A stretch of DNA of 64,000 bases from Caulobacter soli (GTDB taxonomy: Bacteria; Pseudomonadota; Alphaproteobacteria; Caulobacterales; Caulobacteraceae). Positions 9,024 through 19,132 of this stretch are shown piece by piece; the first letter of the stretch is position 1; every line of letters begins with the position of its first letter. A model generated the notes under the pieces. It worked only from the letters and a program-made list of their open reading frames with translations. It was not told the DNA's origin and searched no databases. Where the stretch lies: assembly GCF_011045195.1 (NCBI RefSeq), contig NZ_CP049199.1, forward strand, positions 1,798,001-1,862,000, in the 5' to 3' direction. Made by a program: the position numbers and the translations under genes.

Positions 9024-9902
9024 GTGAGCAAGCTCGACATGGCCCCCGCGCAAGCGGCTTCACCCTCCGTGGACCTGGACGCCTATTTCGCCCGCATCGG
9101 CTATGACGGGCCTCGCGAACCGACCCTGGCGGTGCTGCGCGCCCTGCACCAGAAGCACCCGGACGCCATCGCCTTCGAGAACGTCGACGTGCTGCTGGGC
9201 AAGGCGATCAGCCTGGATCCGGCCGCCATCGACGCCAAGCTGATCACGGCGGGGCGTGGGGGCTATTGCTACGAGCAGAACGGCCTGTTCAAGCGCGTGC
9301 TGACGGCCTTGGGTTTCGAGGTCCAGGGCCTGATGGCGCGGGTGCTGTGGATGGTCCCGGACGGCGCGCCGCCCCGGCCGCGTTCGCACATGGTGCTGGG
9401 CGTGCGGGCGCCCGGAGACGACACGGTCTGGCTGGCCGATGTGGGTTTCGGCGGCTGCGTGCTGACCGCGCCGCTGCGCCTGTTTTCCGACGAGGTTCAG
9501 GCCACGCCCAACGGCGAGTTCCGCATCCTGCCGGTGGCCGAGCTGGGCGGCGAGCGCCAGGTTCAGGCCAATCTCTCGGGCCGCTGGGCGACGACCTATC
9601 AGGTGGCGCCGACCGGCCTCTGGGCCGACCAGGACTATGAGCAGGCCAATTTCTACACCTACGCCCATCCCAGTTCGCACTTCACCTGGAGCCTGACCGT
9701 GGGCCGGGTGACGCCGAGCGCGCGCTTCGCCCTGAAGAACAACCGTCTGACCTGGCGCGACGCCGACGGGGCCCTGGTCGAGCAGCGCGACCTCTCGGCC
9801 GACGAACTGGAAACCACCCTGCGCGACGTCATCGGCCTGCCGGTCGAGCCTGCGTGGCGGCCGCTGATCGAGAAGATCGTGGCCTGGGGGACGCCCGCCT
9901 AG
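9024..9902 (+). CDS. Arylamine N-acetyltransferase
   Basis: Acetyl-CoA-dependent transferase that N-acetylates arylamines and hydrazines; cytoplasmic. 292 aa from GTG 9024 (ATG 9039 is a possible later start). The Cys-His-Asp triad is complete: Cys82 in GGYCYEQN, His122 in RSHMVLGV, Asp139 in WLADVGFGG. Length and the N-terminal DLDAYFARIGYDG are typical. It sits between era and recO, with recO starting 5-17 nt after its stop, so the two are probably co-transcribed; no role in DNA repair is implied. Confidence 0.92.
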   Translation: MSKLDMAPAQAASPSVDLDAYFARIGYDGPREPTLAVLRALHQKHPDAIAFENVDVLLGKAISLDPAAIDAKLITAGRGGYCYEQNGLFKRVLTALGFEVQGLMARVLWMVPDGAPPRPRSHMVLGVRAPGDDTVWLADVGFGGCVLTAPLRLFSDEVQATPNGEFRILPVAELGGERQVQANLSGRWATTYQVAPTGLWADQDYEQANFYTYAHPSSHFTWSLTVGRVTPSARFALKNNRLTWRDADGALVEQRDLSADELETTLRDVIGLPVEPAWRPLIEKIVAWGTPA

Positions 9903-9919
9903 ATGGAATGGCCCCTCTA

Positions 9920-10651
9920 ATGGAATGGGAAGACGAGGCCTTCGTGCTGTCGGCGCGGGTCCATGGCGAGACCGGAGCGATCGTCGAGCTGTTGACCCAG
10001 GACCGGGGCAAGTTCGCCGCCCACGTCTCGGGCGCGGCCTCGCGGCGGATGAAGCCGTTCCTGCAGGCGGGCGCCAAGGTCATCGCCCGCTACCGCGCCC
10101 GCATGAGCGACCAACTGGGCGCGGCGACGCTGGAGCCGATGGGCGAGGGGCCTTCATCGCTGTTCGACGAGCCGCTGGCTTTGTCGGGTCTGTCGGCCGC
10201 CGCCTCGGTCGCGGCCGGGGCGCTGCCGGAGCGCGAGGCTCATCCCGGCGCCTTCCACGCCCTGGAGGCCCTGATCGCCGCCCTGGCCATTCCCGCCATC
10301 TGGCCGGCGGTCTATGTGCGCTTCGAGGCGGGACTGCTGCAGGATCTGGGCTTTGGCCTGGACTTGTCGAAGTGCGCCGCCACCGGGTCGCTCGATGATC
10401 TCATCTATGTCAGTCCTCGCACCGGCCGGGCGGTCAGTCGCGACGCCGGCGCGCCCTACCACGACAAGCTGCTGCCCCTGCCGCCGTTCATGTTGTCGGC
10501 CCAGGGCGGACTGGTCGAAGGCGACGTCAAGGCGGGCCTGGACATCACTGGCCACTTCCTCGAGCAGTTCGTGTTCCACCCGCTGAACAAGCCTCTGCCG
10601 CCGGCCCGGGTGTGGCTGCTGGACCGGCTGGGCGAGGCGGGGCGTCTCTAG
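9920..10651 (+). CDS. recO: DNA repair protein RecO
   Basis: RecFOR-pathway protein that anneals single strands and helps load RecA. 243 aa from ATG 9920; an in-frame ATG at 9908 (MAPLMEWEDE) is the alternative. N-terminal OB-fold region MEWEDEAFVLSARVHGETGAIVELLT, followed by the helical domain. The sequence AATGGAATGG occurs twice around the start, a small local duplication that creates the start ambiguity. The stop overlaps the convergent MarR gene by 4 nt. Confidence 0.93.
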   Translation: MEWEDEAFVLSARVHGETGAIVELLTQDRGKFAAHVSGAASRRMKPFLQAGAKVIARYRARMSDQLGAATLEPMGEGPSSLFDEPLALSGLSAAASVAAGALPEREAHPGAFHALEALIAALAIPAIWPAVYVRFEAGLLQDLGFGLDLSKCAATGSLDDLIYVSPRTGRAVSRDAGAPYHDKLLPLPPFMLSAQGGLVEGDVKAGLDITGHFLEQFVFHPLNKPLPPARVWLLDRLGEAGRL

Positions 10652-11109
10652 ACCCTGGCGGCCGTCGTTTCGGCGCTCGCGATCCGATCGAGGTTGGCGA
10701 TCAGGCGCGTCAGCAGGCTGATCAACAGCCCGGCTTCCTCGTCCGTGAAGTCGCGCAGCGCCTCCCTGTTGCCCTGAAGCAAGGTGGACACCGCATCCGG
10801 CAGACGGGCTTGGGCGGTCTGCGTCAGCGTGATGCGGCTGCTGCGCCCGTCGGCCGGGTCGGGCGCGCGCTGGATCAGCCCGTCGCGTTCCATGCGGGCC
10901 AGCATCTGCGCCATCGGCGGCTGTTCGATCCTGGCGAAGCGAGCCAGATCGCGTTGCGTGCTGGCCTGGCCATCCTGAAGCGCGATCAGCACCGGCAGAT
11001 GTCCGACGCCGAAGCCGAGCGGCTTGAGTCGCGCTTCGCTGAGGCGGGCGAACCCGCGCGCCGCCAGGCTGATCAGATGCCCAGGCGTCGAGAGCGCCTC
11101 CAATTCCAT
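10648..11109 (-). CDS. MarR-family transcriptional regulator
   Basis: Winged-helix repressor of 153 aa from the ATG at 11109, chosen because AAGGAG lies upstream; an in-frame ATG at 11148 falls inside the operator palindrome and is unlikely. The DNA-binding part reads STQRDLARFARIEQPPMAQML with wing RDGLIQRAPDPADGRSSRI, a classic MarR pattern (DxRxxxI/L). Divergent from a SnoaL-like gene, with an 18-bp palindrome between them, so it probably represses both itself and that neighbour. Ligand unknown; MarR proteins commonly sense phenolics or oxidants. Confidence 0.9.
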   Translation of the reverse strand: MELEALSTPGHLISLAARGFARLSEARLKPLGFGVGHLPVLIALQDGQASTQRDLARFARIEQPPMAQMLARMERDGLIQRAPDPADGRSSRITLTQTAQARLPDAVSTLLQGNREALRDFTDEEAGLLISLLTRLIANLDRIASAETTAARV

Positions 11110-11143
11110 CGCAGCCTGCTCCTTGCGCTCATCGGCGTTGATA

Positions 11144-11161
11144 TACATATGTGAATATGTA
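11144..11161. promoter_or_regulatory. Probable MarR operator
   Basis: TACATAT-GTGA-ATATGTA, a perfect 7-bp inverted repeat of 18 bp total, in an AT-rich island between the divergent regulator (start 11109) and the SnoaL-like gene (start 11201). Size and placement fit MarR dimers. Confidence 0.7.
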
Positions 11162-11200
11162 AATGGATCAACCCCTAACGCAACCCAACTGGAGCGACCG

Positions 11201-11575
11201 ATGGACGATGACGTCAGAGTTCTCGAAGGCCTCTACGACCGCTTCAATGCGCGCGACATCGACGGCGTGCTGAGCCAGCTCACCGACGACGTCGCCTGGG
11301 CCAACGGCATGGACGGCGGTCATGTCCATGGTCGTGAAGCCGTTCGCGAGTATTGGACGCGTCAGTGGGCCATGATCAGCCCCCACGTCGAACCGGTACG
11401 CTTCTATCGAAACGCCGACGACGCGATCGTCGCGGAGGTCCTGCAGACCATCCGCGATCTCGAGGGAAAGCCGCTTGAAGGCCAGACGCACGGGCTCAAG
11501 GACAAGACGGTCGGCCACGTGTTCCGCCTTCGCGAGGGCAGGGTGGCGCGCTTCGACATCGAGGACGCTACCTAG
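11201..11575 (+). CDS. SnoaL-like / NTF2-fold protein
   Basis: 124 aa from ATG 11201, with GGAG upstream. The pattern RVLEGLYDRFNARDIDGVLSQLTDDVAWANG...HVHGREAVREYW is typical of SnoaL-like polyketide-cyclase or ketosteroid-isomerase-like small proteins. It is expected to form a cone-shaped dimer binding a hydrophobic small molecule. Catalytic function unknown. Divergent from and probably controlled by the MarR regulator. Confidence 0.8.
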   Translation: MDDDVRVLEGLYDRFNARDIDGVLSQLTDDVAWANGMDGGHVHGREAVREYWTRQWAMISPHVEPVRFYRNADDAIVAEVLQTIRDLEGKPLEGQTHGLKDKTVGHVFRLREGRVARFDIEDAT

Positions 11576-11643
11576 GGTCGACAGGCCGGACGAACCGTCA
11601 CACTGCGGCGCTATCGGGCAGGCGCCCCAGTGGAGTTCCGCTC

Positions 11644-13233
11644 ATGTCGCTTGTCCTCGATCGCTACGCCCTCAACCGCCGCCGCCTGCTCAAGACCTTC
11701 GGGGCTTCGGCGGTCACCGCCCTGTCGATCCCGCTGCTGACCGGCCAGAGCTTCGCCCAGGCCGTGTTCGCGCAGTATCCGTTCCAGCTGGGCGTCGCCT
11801 CGGGCGATCCTTGGCCGGACGGCTTCGTGATCTGGACCCGCCTGGCGCCCGAGCCGTTCGAGATCGGCTACGGCATGCCCATGGCCCCGGTGGCCGTGGA
11901 CTGGGAAGTGGCCGCCGATCGCGGCTTCAAGACCGTGGTCGCCAAGGGAACCGCCATCGCCCCGCCCGAACTGGGCCACAGCGTCCACGTCGAGGTCACT
12001 GGGCTCGAAGCCGGTCGCGACTACTGGTACCGCTTCACGGCCGGCAAGGAGCGCAGCCTGACCGGCCGGGCCCGCACCGCGCCGGCCGCCGGCGCCGCCC
12101 TGGACCGCGCTCGGTTCGCCGTCGTCGGCTGCCAGAACTACGAGAACGGCTACTACACCGCCTATCGCAAGATGGCCGAGGACGCGCCGGACTTCGTGTT
12201 CCACTACGGCGACTACATCTACGAGGGCCGCGGCGCCCGCATCTGGAACAGCGCCAATGGGCCGCGCGAGAACGTCCGCCAGCACTTCGGCGACGAGATC
12301 TACAGCCTGGACGACTATCGCCGCCGTTACGCCCAGTACAAGATGGACGCCGACCTGCAGGCCGCCCACGCCGCCGCCCCGTGGTTCGTGATCTGGGACG
12401 ACCACGAGACCGACAACAACTGGGTCGGCGACATCGACCAGGACGGCACCGATCCCAAGCTGTTCAACCTGCGCCGCCAGGCCGCCGCCCAGGCCTATTA
12501 CGAGAACATGCCGTTGCGGGCCGCGTCGTTCCCGGCCGGGACCTCGATCCAGATCTATCGCCGCGCCGCCTGGGGCAAGCTGCTGGAGCTGAACCTGCTG
12601 GACACCCGCCAGTTCCGCACCGACCAGCCCTGCGACGACAAGATGGTGGCCTGCGCCACGCTCGACCGCCCCGACGCCGAGGTAATGGGGCTGAAACAGG
12701 AAAAGTGGCTGGTGGACGGCCTGACCGCCTCCAAGGCCACCTGGAACGTCCTGGCCCAGCAGGTGATGATGATGGACCTGGACCGCGATCCGGGTCCGGG
12801 CGTCGTCGTCAATCCCGACAGCTGGGCCGGCTACCGCACGCCGCGCAACCGCCTGCTCAAGCAGATCCGCGACCGCAAGATCGCCAACACCGTGGTGCTG
12901 ACCGGCGACGAGCACCAGAACTTCGCCGGCGAACTGCACCTGGACGGCGCCCACCCCGAGGCCCGGCCGATCGCCACCGAGTTTGTCACCACCTCGATCT
13001 CGTCGGGCGGCGACGGCGTCGACCAGACCGCCGAGTTCGTGAAGATCCAGGCCGCCAACCCGCAGCTGAAGTTCAACAACAGCCAGCGCGGCTATGCGAT
13101 CTGCGACGTGACCGACAAGCGCTGGGTCACCGAGTTCAAGGTGCTGGACGCCATCTCCCGCCGCGACGGCGTGCTGACCACGCGCAAGAAACTGGCGATC
13201 GAGGCGGGCGATCCGCGCTTGGTCGAGGCCTAA
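11644..13233 (+). CDS. phoD: Alkaline phosphatase D (PhoD-like), Tat-exported
   Basis: Secreted metallophosphoesterase releasing phosphate from mono- or diesters. 529 aa. The N-terminus has a twin-arginine signal (NRRRLLKTFGASAVTALS, Arg12-14) ending near SFAQA, so it is folded before export. An N-terminal fibronectin-like PhoD domain (FQLGVASGDPWPDGFVIWTRL) is followed by the catalytic domain with FHYGDYIYE, IWDDHETDNNW and LTGDEHQNF, the metal-binding phrases. GGAG precedes the ATG. No Pho box was identified upstream. Confidence 0.92.
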   Translation: MSLVLDRYALNRRRLLKTFGASAVTALSIPLLTGQSFAQAVFAQYPFQLGVASGDPWPDGFVIWTRLAPEPFEIGYGMPMAPVAVDWEVAADRGFKTVVAKGTAIAPPELGHSVHVEVTGLEAGRDYWYRFTAGKERSLTGRARTAPAAGAALDRARFAVVGCQNYENGYYTAYRKMAEDAPDFVFHYGDYIYEGRGARIWNSANGPRENVRQHFGDEIYSLDDYRRRYAQYKMDADLQAAHAAAPWFVIWDDHETDNNWVGDIDQDGTDPKLFNLRRQAAAQAYYENMPLRAASFPAGTSIQIYRRAAWGKLLELNLLDTRQFRTDQPCDDKMVACATLDRPDAEVMGLKQEKWLVDGLTASKATWNVLAQQVMMMDLDRDPGPGVVVNPDSWAGYRTPRNRLLKQIRDRKIANTVVLTGDEHQNFAGELHLDGAHPEARPIATEFVTTSISSGGDGVDQTAEFVKIQAANPQLKFNNSQRGYAICDVTDKRWVTEFKVLDAISRRDGVLTTRKKLAIEAGDPRLVEA

Positions 13234-13323
13234 AAGGCTCAAGGGGAACAAAAGGCGTTCAGAGGGGGGATTTGCCGCGCGGGATTGGCTAATGTGGCCG
13301 TTCACGCGTAACGAATCTCCCCA

Positions 13324-15600
13324 ATGAACAAACCAGTCCTTCCCCCTGGCGGTCCCGGCGACGGCGATCGCATTCTCGACGAACCGCTGAGCGAGGCGCT
13401 TTCCAAGCGCTATCTGGCCTACGCGCTGTCGACGATCGGCTCGCGGGCGCTGCCCGACGTGCGCGATGGCCTCAAGCCCGTGCACCGTCGCGTGCTGCAC
13501 GCCATGAACAACATGCGCCTCAACCCCGAAGGCGCCGCGCGCAAGTGCGCCAAGGTGGTCGGCGAGGTGATGGGTAACTTCCACCCGCACGGCGACCAGT
13601 CGATCTACGACGCCCTGGTCCGCCTGGCCCAGGAGTTCTCGCAGCGCGTGCCGCTGGTCGACGGCCAGGGCAACTTCGGCAACATCGACGGCGATAGCGC
13701 CGCGGCCATGCGCTACACCGAGTGCAAGATGACCGCCGCGGCCATGCTGCTGCTGGACGGCATCGACGAGGACGCGGTCGACTTCAAGCCGTCCTACGAC
13801 GGCCAGGACGAGGAGCCGGTGGTCCTGCCGTCGGGCTTCCCCAACCTGCTGGCCAACGGCAGCTCGGGCATCGCCGTGGGCATGGCCACCTCGATCCCGC
13901 CGCACAATCCGGCCGAGCTGATCGACGCCTGCCTGCTGCTGCTCAGCAAGCCCGAAGCGACGACCGCCGAGATCCTGGAACGCGTGCCGGGGCCGGACTT
14001 CCCGACCGGCGGCGTGATCGTCGAACCCCGCGAAAGCCTGCTGGAGACCTACGAGACCGGTCGCGGCGGTATTCGCACCCGCGCCAGGTGGGAGCGCGAG
14101 GAGACCGGTCGCGGCACCTACCAGATCATCGTCACCGAGATCCCGTATCAGGTGAAGAAGTCCGATCTGGTCGAGCAACTGGCCGACCTGATCGAGAGCA
14201 AGAAGGCCGCCCTGCTGGGCGACGTGCGCGACGAGAGCGCCGAGGACATCCGTCTCGTCCTCGAGCCCAAGTCCAAGAACGTCGAGCCCGAAGTGCTGAT
14301 GGAGAGCCTGTTCAAGCTCTCGGCGCTGGAAAGCCGCTTCCCGGTCAACATCAACGTGCTGGACGCCAAGGGCACTCCGGGCGTGATGGGCATCAAGCAG
14401 GCGCTGATCGCCTTCCTGGCCCACCGCCGCGACGTGCTGACCCGCCGGGCCCGCAACCGGTTGAGCAAGATCGAAGCCCGTCTGCACATCCTGGACGGCC
14501 TGTTGATCGCCTACCTCAATCTCGACGAGGTGATCCGCATCGTCCGCTATGAGGACGAGCCCAAGAAGAAGCTGATCGAGACCTTCGCCCTCAGCGAGAT
14601 CCAGGCCGACGCCATCCTCAACACCCGCCTGCGCCAACTGGCCAAGCTGGAGGAGATGGAGATTCGCCGCGAACACGCCGAACTGGTGGAAGAACGCGAC
14701 GGCATCCTGGCCATGTTGGCCAGCGACAAAAAACAATGGGAACTGGTGGGCGCGGGGCTGCGCCAGGTGCGCGCCGTGCTGCTGAAGATCAAGCATCCGC
14801 ACGACAAGCCGCGCCCGACCGGGGTGATCGGCCGCACGATCTTCGAAGACGCTCCCGTGGTCGACGCCGAGGCCGCCCTGGAGGCGATGATCGTGCGCGA
14901 GCCGATCACCGTCATCCTGTCGGATCGCGGCTGGATCCGCGCCGCCAAGGGCAAGATCGACGATCCATCCGAGCTGAAGTTCAAGGAAGGCGACAAGCTG
15001 GGCTTCCTGGCCCCGGCCGAGACGACCGACAAGCTGCTGCTGTTCACCAGCGACGGACGGTTCTTCACGATCAGCTGCGCCAACCTGCCGTCGGCGCGCG
15101 GTCATGGCGAGCCCGTGCGGATGATGATCGAGCTCGACGACAAGGTGAAGATCATCGACATGTTCCCGTTCAAGGCCGGGCGCAAACGCTTCCTGGCCTC
15201 GAAACAGGGCTACGGCTTCCTGATGCCGGAAGAAGAGGCCCTGGCCAATCGCAAGGCGGGCAAGCAGGTGCTGACGGTCGACGCGGCCGGCGCGGCCTTC
15301 TGCCTGGAGGCGGTGGGCGACCAACTGGCGGTGATCGGCGACAACGGCAAGATCCTGATCTTCCCGCTGGAAGAGCTGCCGGAAATGCCGCGCGGCAAGG
15401 GCGTCAAGCTGCAGGCCTATCGCGAGGGCGGCCTGCGTGACGCTATCTCGTTCACGACGGACGGCGGCGCCTTCTGGATCGACACGGCCGGTCGTCGTCG
15501 CGACTGGACCGAGTGGAAAGATTGGATCGGCAAGCGCGCCGGGGCCGGCAAGCTGTCGCCCAAGGGCTTCCCGACGTCCAAGCGGTTCCGGCCGAAATAG
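13324..15600 (+). CDS. parC: DNA topoisomerase IV subunit A
   Basis: Decatenates daughter chromosomes together with ParE. 758 aa. The breakage-reunion domain has the active-site Tyr131 in [11 protein letters not shown], preceded by [17 protein letters not shown]. The C-terminal part has weaker beta-propeller repeats, as in ParC and unlike GyrA, whose repeats are more regular. The position equivalent to E. coli ParC Ser80 is Gln92. The 90-bp gap after phoD holds a possible promoter but no clear match. Confidence 0.94.
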   Translation: MNKPVLPPGGPGDGDRILDEPLSEALSKRYLAYALSTIGSRALPDVRDGLKPVHRRVLHAMNNMRLNPEGAARKCAKVVGEVMGNFHPHGDQSIYDALVRLAQEFSQRVPLVDGQGNFGNIDGDSAAAMRYTECKMTAAAMLLLDGIDEDAVDFKPSYDGQDEEPVVLPSGFPNLLANGSSGIAVGMATSIPPHNPAELIDACLLLLSKPEATTAEILERVPGPDFPTGGVIVEPRESLLETYETGRGGIRTRARWEREETGRGTYQIIVTEIPYQVKKSDLVEQLADLIESKKAALLGDVRDESAEDIRLVLEPKSKNVEPEVLMESLFKLSALESRFPVNINVLDAKGTPGVMGIKQALIAFLAHRRDVLTRRARNRLSKIEARLHILDGLLIAYLNLDEVIRIVRYEDEPKKKLIETFALSEIQADAILNTRLRQLAKLEEMEIRREHAELVEERDGILAMLASDKKQWELVGAGLRQVRAVLLKIKHPHDKPRPTGVIGRTIFEDAPVVDAEAALEAMIVREPITVILSDRGWIRAAKGKIDDPSELKFKEGDKLGFLAPAETTDKLLLFTSDGRFFTISCANLPSARGHGEPVRMMIELDDKVKIIDMFPFKAGRKRFLASKQGYGFLMPEEEALANRKAGKQVLTVDAAGAAFCLEAVGDQLAVIGDNGKILIFPLEELPEMPRGKGVKLQAYREGGLRDAISFTTDGGAFWIDTAGRRRDWTEWKDWIGKRAGAGKLSPKGFPTSKRFRPK

Positions 15601-15607
15601 GGTGAGC

Positions 15608-16978
15608 ATGGTCCGTCCCCTGCTGCGCAAGACCGCGGGCGCCCTTGCGGGTTTGCTCGGCTTGAGCGCGGCGGGCGTGGTCGCGGCCGCGCCGCCGCTG
15701 CCGACGGCCAAACCCGAGGCGGCGGGGTTCTCGGTCGAGCGACTGCGGAAGCTGGACGAGACGATGCAGGCCCTGGTCGACCAGGGCCAGATCGCCGGTG
15801 GCGTCACCCTGCTGGGTCGTCACGGCCGGATCGTGTCGATGAAGGCCTTCGGCAAGCGCAGCCTGGAAACCGGCGAGGCCATGCCCGCCGACGCCCTGTT
15901 CCGCATCCGCTCGGAGACCAAGGCCGTCACCGGCGTGGCCATGCTGATCCTCTACCAGGAGGGGCGGTGGCGACTGGACGATCCGGTCACCGAATACCTG
16001 CCGGAGCTGGCCGACCTGCGCGTGGCCTCGGGCGTCGACGCCCAGGGACGACCGATCCTGACCCCGATCAGCCGTCCGCCGACCATGCGCGAGCTGATGA
16101 CCCACACGGCCGGCTTCGCCTATGGCCTGGCCGACGATCCGGCCAGCGTGGCCGACCAGGCCTACTACCGCGCGGGGGTGCTGCAGTCCGACAGCCTGGA
16201 CCATCTGGTGCGCAAGGTGGCCATGCTGCCGATGTACGCCCAGCCCGGCGTGATGTGGCGCTACAGCGTCGCCGCCGATCTGCAGGGGCTGATCGTCGAG
16301 CGGCTGTCGGGCCAGACCCTGCCGGTGTTCATGGAAGAGCGGATCTTCCGACCGCTGGGCATGAAGGACACGGCGTTCTGGGCCCCGCCCGAGAAGCTGC
16401 CGCGCTTGGCGGCGCTGTATGACGGCGATCCGGCCACCGGCAAGCTGATCCCAGCCAATGAGGGACCGTGGCGCGACGTCGCCAGGCCGCCGGCCGCGCC
16501 GTCGGGGGGAGGGGGGCTGCTGTCCACCGCCGGCGACTTCGGCCGCTTCGCCCAAATGATCCTGAACGGCGGCGAACTGGACGGCGTGCGCATCCTGACG
16601 CCCGAGAGCGTGGCGCTGATGCGGCTGAACCACCTGCCGCCCAGCTTCCAGGTCACCACCAATGGCACGGTCGGGGTGCTGCGGCCGGACCAGAAGCCGT
16701 TCCCGTTCGGCGCCGGCATGGGCTACGGCCTGGACGTGGCCGTGGCGGTGGACCCGCACCTGTCCGGCGCGCCGGTGGGGGCGGGCACGATCAGCTGGGG
16801 CGGCAGCGCCGGCACCTGGTTCTGGATCGACCCGGCCAACGACCTGTTCTTCATCGGCATGATCCAGCGCCTGGGCGGGGTTGGCTCGGGCCTGGACGCC
16901 ACCACCCGCACGGTCGTCTACCAGGCGCTGGAGAGACCACCGGTCAAGGAAGCCAAGCTGAACTCCAGCGCGCGCTGA
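15608..16978 (+). CDS. Serine hydrolase, beta-lactamase class C / esterase family, secreted
   Basis: 456 aa from ATG 15608, 7 nt after parC. N-terminal signal peptide (LLRKTAGALAGLLGLSAAGVVAAA). The nucleophile motif SxxK is Ser102-Lys105 in RSETKAVTG; the Tyr motif is WRYSVAADL; the third motif resembles WGGSAGTWFW. This arrangement is shared by EstB-type esterases and D-aminopeptidase-like proteins, and the third motif lacks the KTG of true AmpC, so esterase or peptidase activity is more likely than cephalosporinase activity. Substrate not assignable. Confidence 0.85.
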   Translation: MVRPLLRKTAGALAGLLGLSAAGVVAAAPPLPTAKPEAAGFSVERLRKLDETMQALVDQGQIAGGVTLLGRHGRIVSMKAFGKRSLETGEAMPADALFRIRSETKAVTGVAMLILYQEGRWRLDDPVTEYLPELADLRVASGVDAQGRPILTPISRPPTMRELMTHTAGFAYGLADDPASVADQAYYRAGVLQSDSLDHLVRKVAMLPMYAQPGVMWRYSVAADLQGLIVERLSGQTLPVFMEERIFRPLGMKDTAFWAPPEKLPRLAALYDGDPATGKLIPANEGPWRDVARPPAAPSGGGGLLSTAGDFGRFAQMILNGGELDGVRILTPESVALMRLNHLPPSFQVTTNGTVGVLRPDQKPFPFGAGMGYGLDVAVAVDPHLSGAPVGAGTISWGGSAGTWFWIDPANDLFFIGMIQRLGGVGSGLDATTRTVVYQALERPPVKEAKLNSSAR

Positions 16979-17420
16979 AGATTACAGGGCGTTCACTCTG
17001 TGAATACGGCGTCATGAAGCAGACGTAACGGGCATATGCCCCGCTTCCCGGTCATCCTCCCATCACTCCCTCCGGGGAGGTGGCGGGAGCGCCGGGCATG
17101 CCCTTGCCTGGCCGTTTTTCCCTCAGAGCGCTCACGGCGTCGCATGTCCCCAGCCCCATAGGGGAGACGCCCCGAGGCTCCCGCCGAGTTTTTATGTTTG
17201 GCGTGGGATCACACCCACTTGCCCCCACCTGACCGCTTCGCGGTCTGTCCGCCCCCATAGGGGGCGGAGGACGCATGGTGTCGGCGGCATAGCCTCTTCC
17301 CCCTTCGGGGGAAGACGACCGCGCAGCGGTCCGTAGGGGGCAGGCGCTCGCCGCACCGAGCTTTCGTTTCGGCTCCCCACCTTCTATATGCAACCGCTCC
17401 TCGACTCCCCCGGAAGACCC
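16979..17420. other. Intergenic stretch with repeats; no gene seen
   Basis: About 440 bp between the hydrolase and metG. Most of it is a family A palindromic element (17219-17343) and further short GC-rich inverted repeats near 17050-17170. No credible coding frame or RNA gene is visible. The metG promoter must lie at its right end, but no good match was found. Confidence 0.6.
17219..17343. repeat. Palindromic intergenic element, family A, copy upstream of metG
   Basis: Ends are TTGCCCCC (17219-17226) and GGGGGCA (17336-17342). Internal hairpins: GACCGC-TTC-GCGGTC, CCGCCCCC-AT-AGGGGGCGG, CTTCCCCC-TTC-GGGGGAAG and GACCGC-GCA-GCGGTC. Same plan as 7820-7952 but with the two G/C-rich hairpins exchanged. 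Confidence 0.85.
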
Positions 17421-19130
17421 ATGGCCCGCATCCTGATCACCTCCGCCCTGCCGTACATCAACGGCATCAAGCACCTGGGCAATCTGGCGGGATCGATGTT
17501 GCCGGCCGACGTCTATGCGCGCTTCCAGCGGGCCCGGGGCAACGACACCCTCTATATCTGCGCCACCGACGAGCACGGCACCCCGGCCGAGCTGGCCGCC
17601 GCGGCCGCCGGCCAGGACGTGGCCACCTACTGCGCCGAGCAGCACGTGCTGCAGCACGACGTGGGCCGCGCCTTCGGCCTGTCGTGGGACCATTTCGGCC
17701 GCTCGTCCTCGCCGCAGAACCATCGCCTGACCCAACACTTCTGCGAGGTGCTGGAAGAGCGCGGCCTGATCGAGGAACGCGTCGACCAGATGGTCTATTC
17801 CATCGACGACAAGCGCTTCCTGCCCGACCGCTACATCGAGGGCACGTGCCCGCACTGCGGTTTCGAAAAGGCTCGCGGCGACCAGTGCGACAACTGCGGC
17901 AACCTGCTGGATCCCACCGAGCTGAAGAATCCCTATTCGGTGATCTCCGGCTCGCGGAACCTGGAGGTGCGCGACACCCGCCACCTCTACCTCCTTCAGA
18001 CCAAGATGGCCGACAAGATCCGGGCCTGGGTCGACACCCATGCCGAATGGCCGCTACTGGCCAAGTCGATCGCCTACAAGCACCTGGACGAGGGCCTGAT
18101 CGATCGCGGCATCACCCGTGACCTCAGCTGGGGCATCCCGGTGACCAAGGGCGAGTTTCCGCGCCCGGGCTTCGAGGACAAGGTCTTCTACGTCTGGTTC
18201 GACGCCCCGATCGAATATATCGCCGCCACCCAGGAATGGGCCGAGGCCGGTCCGGACCGCGATTGGAAGTCGTGGTGGCGCACCGACGAGGGCGCGGAAG
18301 ACGTCCGCTACGTCCAGTTCATGGGCAAGGACAACGTCGCTTTCCACACGGTCAGCTTCCCGGCCACGATCCTCGGTTCGGAAGAGCCGTGGAAGAGCGT
18401 CGACATGCTCAAGGCCTTCAACTGGCTGAACTGGTATGGCGGCAAGTTCTCGACCTCCAACAAGCGCGGCGTATTCATGGACGCGGCCCTGGAGATCCTG
18501 CCGCCCGACCTTTGGCGCTGGTACCTGACGTCGAACTCGCCGGAGAGCAGCGACACCGCCTTCACCTGGGAGCAGTTCGCCAGCGCCGTGAACCGCGACC
18601 TGGCCGACGTGCTGGGCAACTTCGTCAATCGCATCCTGAAGTTCACGGAAGGCAAGTTCGACGGCGTGATCCCCGACGGCGGCGCTCCTGGCCCGCTGGA
18701 GGAGAAGCTCTACGCCGACGTCTCGGCCCGTCTGGCGGATCTCGCCGAGCAGATGGACGCCATCGAGGTGCGCAAGAGCGCCCAGGCCCTGCGCGCGCTG
18801 TGGGTGGTCGGCAACGAGTACCTGCAGGAAGCCGCCCCGTGGACGGCGATCAAGACCGACCGCGACCGCGCCGCCGTGATCGTCCGCACCGCCCTGAATC
18901 TGGCCGCGCTCTACGCCCGCATCTCCGCGCCGTTCATCCCGTTCGCCGCCGAGAAGATCAGCGAGGCCTTCAGCCAGGCCTATCCGGGCGCCTGGCCCAC
19001 GACGGACGCCGCCGCCGAGCTGTCGACCCTGCCGGTCGGCCTGTCGGTTCGCGCGCCCGAGGTGCTGTTCAAGAAGATCGAGGACGAACAGATCGCCGAG
19101 TGGACGCAGCAGTTCGGCGGGGCGGAGTAG
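17421..19130 (+). CDS. metG: Methionyl-tRNA synthetase
   Basis: Charges tRNA-Met with methionine. 569 aa from ATG 17421 (GGAAG upstream). Rossmann signature [14 protein letters not shown] (HIGH-type HLGN at 18-21), zinc-binding knuckles CPHC...CDNC, and a KMSKS-type loop KFSTS (342-346). No C-terminal EMAP-like tRNA-binding domain is present, a short form found in many bacteria. Start 17421 is preferred over an in-frame ATG 33 nt upstream because of the ribosome-binding site and family alignment. Confidence 0.95.
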   Translation: MARILITSALPYINGIKHLGNLAGSMLPADVYARFQRARGNDTLYICATDEHGTPAELAAAAAGQDVATYCAEQHVLQHDVGRAFGLSWDHFGRSSSPQNHRLTQHFCEVLEERGLIEERVDQMVYSIDDKRFLPDRYIEGTCPHCGFEKARGDQCDNCGNLLDPTELKNPYSVISGSRNLEVRDTRHLYLLQTKMADKIRAWVDTHAEWPLLAKSIAYKHLDEGLIDRGITRDLSWGIPVTKGEFPRPGFEDKVFYVWFDAPIEYIAATQEWAEAGPDRDWKSWWRTDEGAEDVRYVQFMGKDNVAFHTVSFPATILGSEEPWKSVDMLKAFNWLNWYGGKFSTSNKRGVFMDAALEILPPDLWRWYLTSNSPESSDTAFTWEQFASAVNRDLADVLGNFVNRILKFTEGKFDGVIPDGGAPGPLEEKLYADVSARLADLAEQMDAIEVRKSAQALRALWVVGNEYLQEAAPWTAIKTDRDRAAVIVRTALNLAALYARISAPFIPFAAEKISEAFSQAYPGAWPTTDAAAELSTLPVGLSVRAPEVLFKKIEDEQIAEWTQQFGGAE

Positions 19131-19132
19131 GC

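Noticed and set aside
11611..15807. Very long open frame antisense to phoD and parC
   Set aside because: High G+C at third positions removes stops on the opposite strand; the frame has no domain resemblance, while the plus-strand genes are unmistakable.
16979..17420. Possible CRISPR-like repetition
   Set aside because: The repeats are nested inverted palindromes of differing sequence, not regularly spaced direct repeats.
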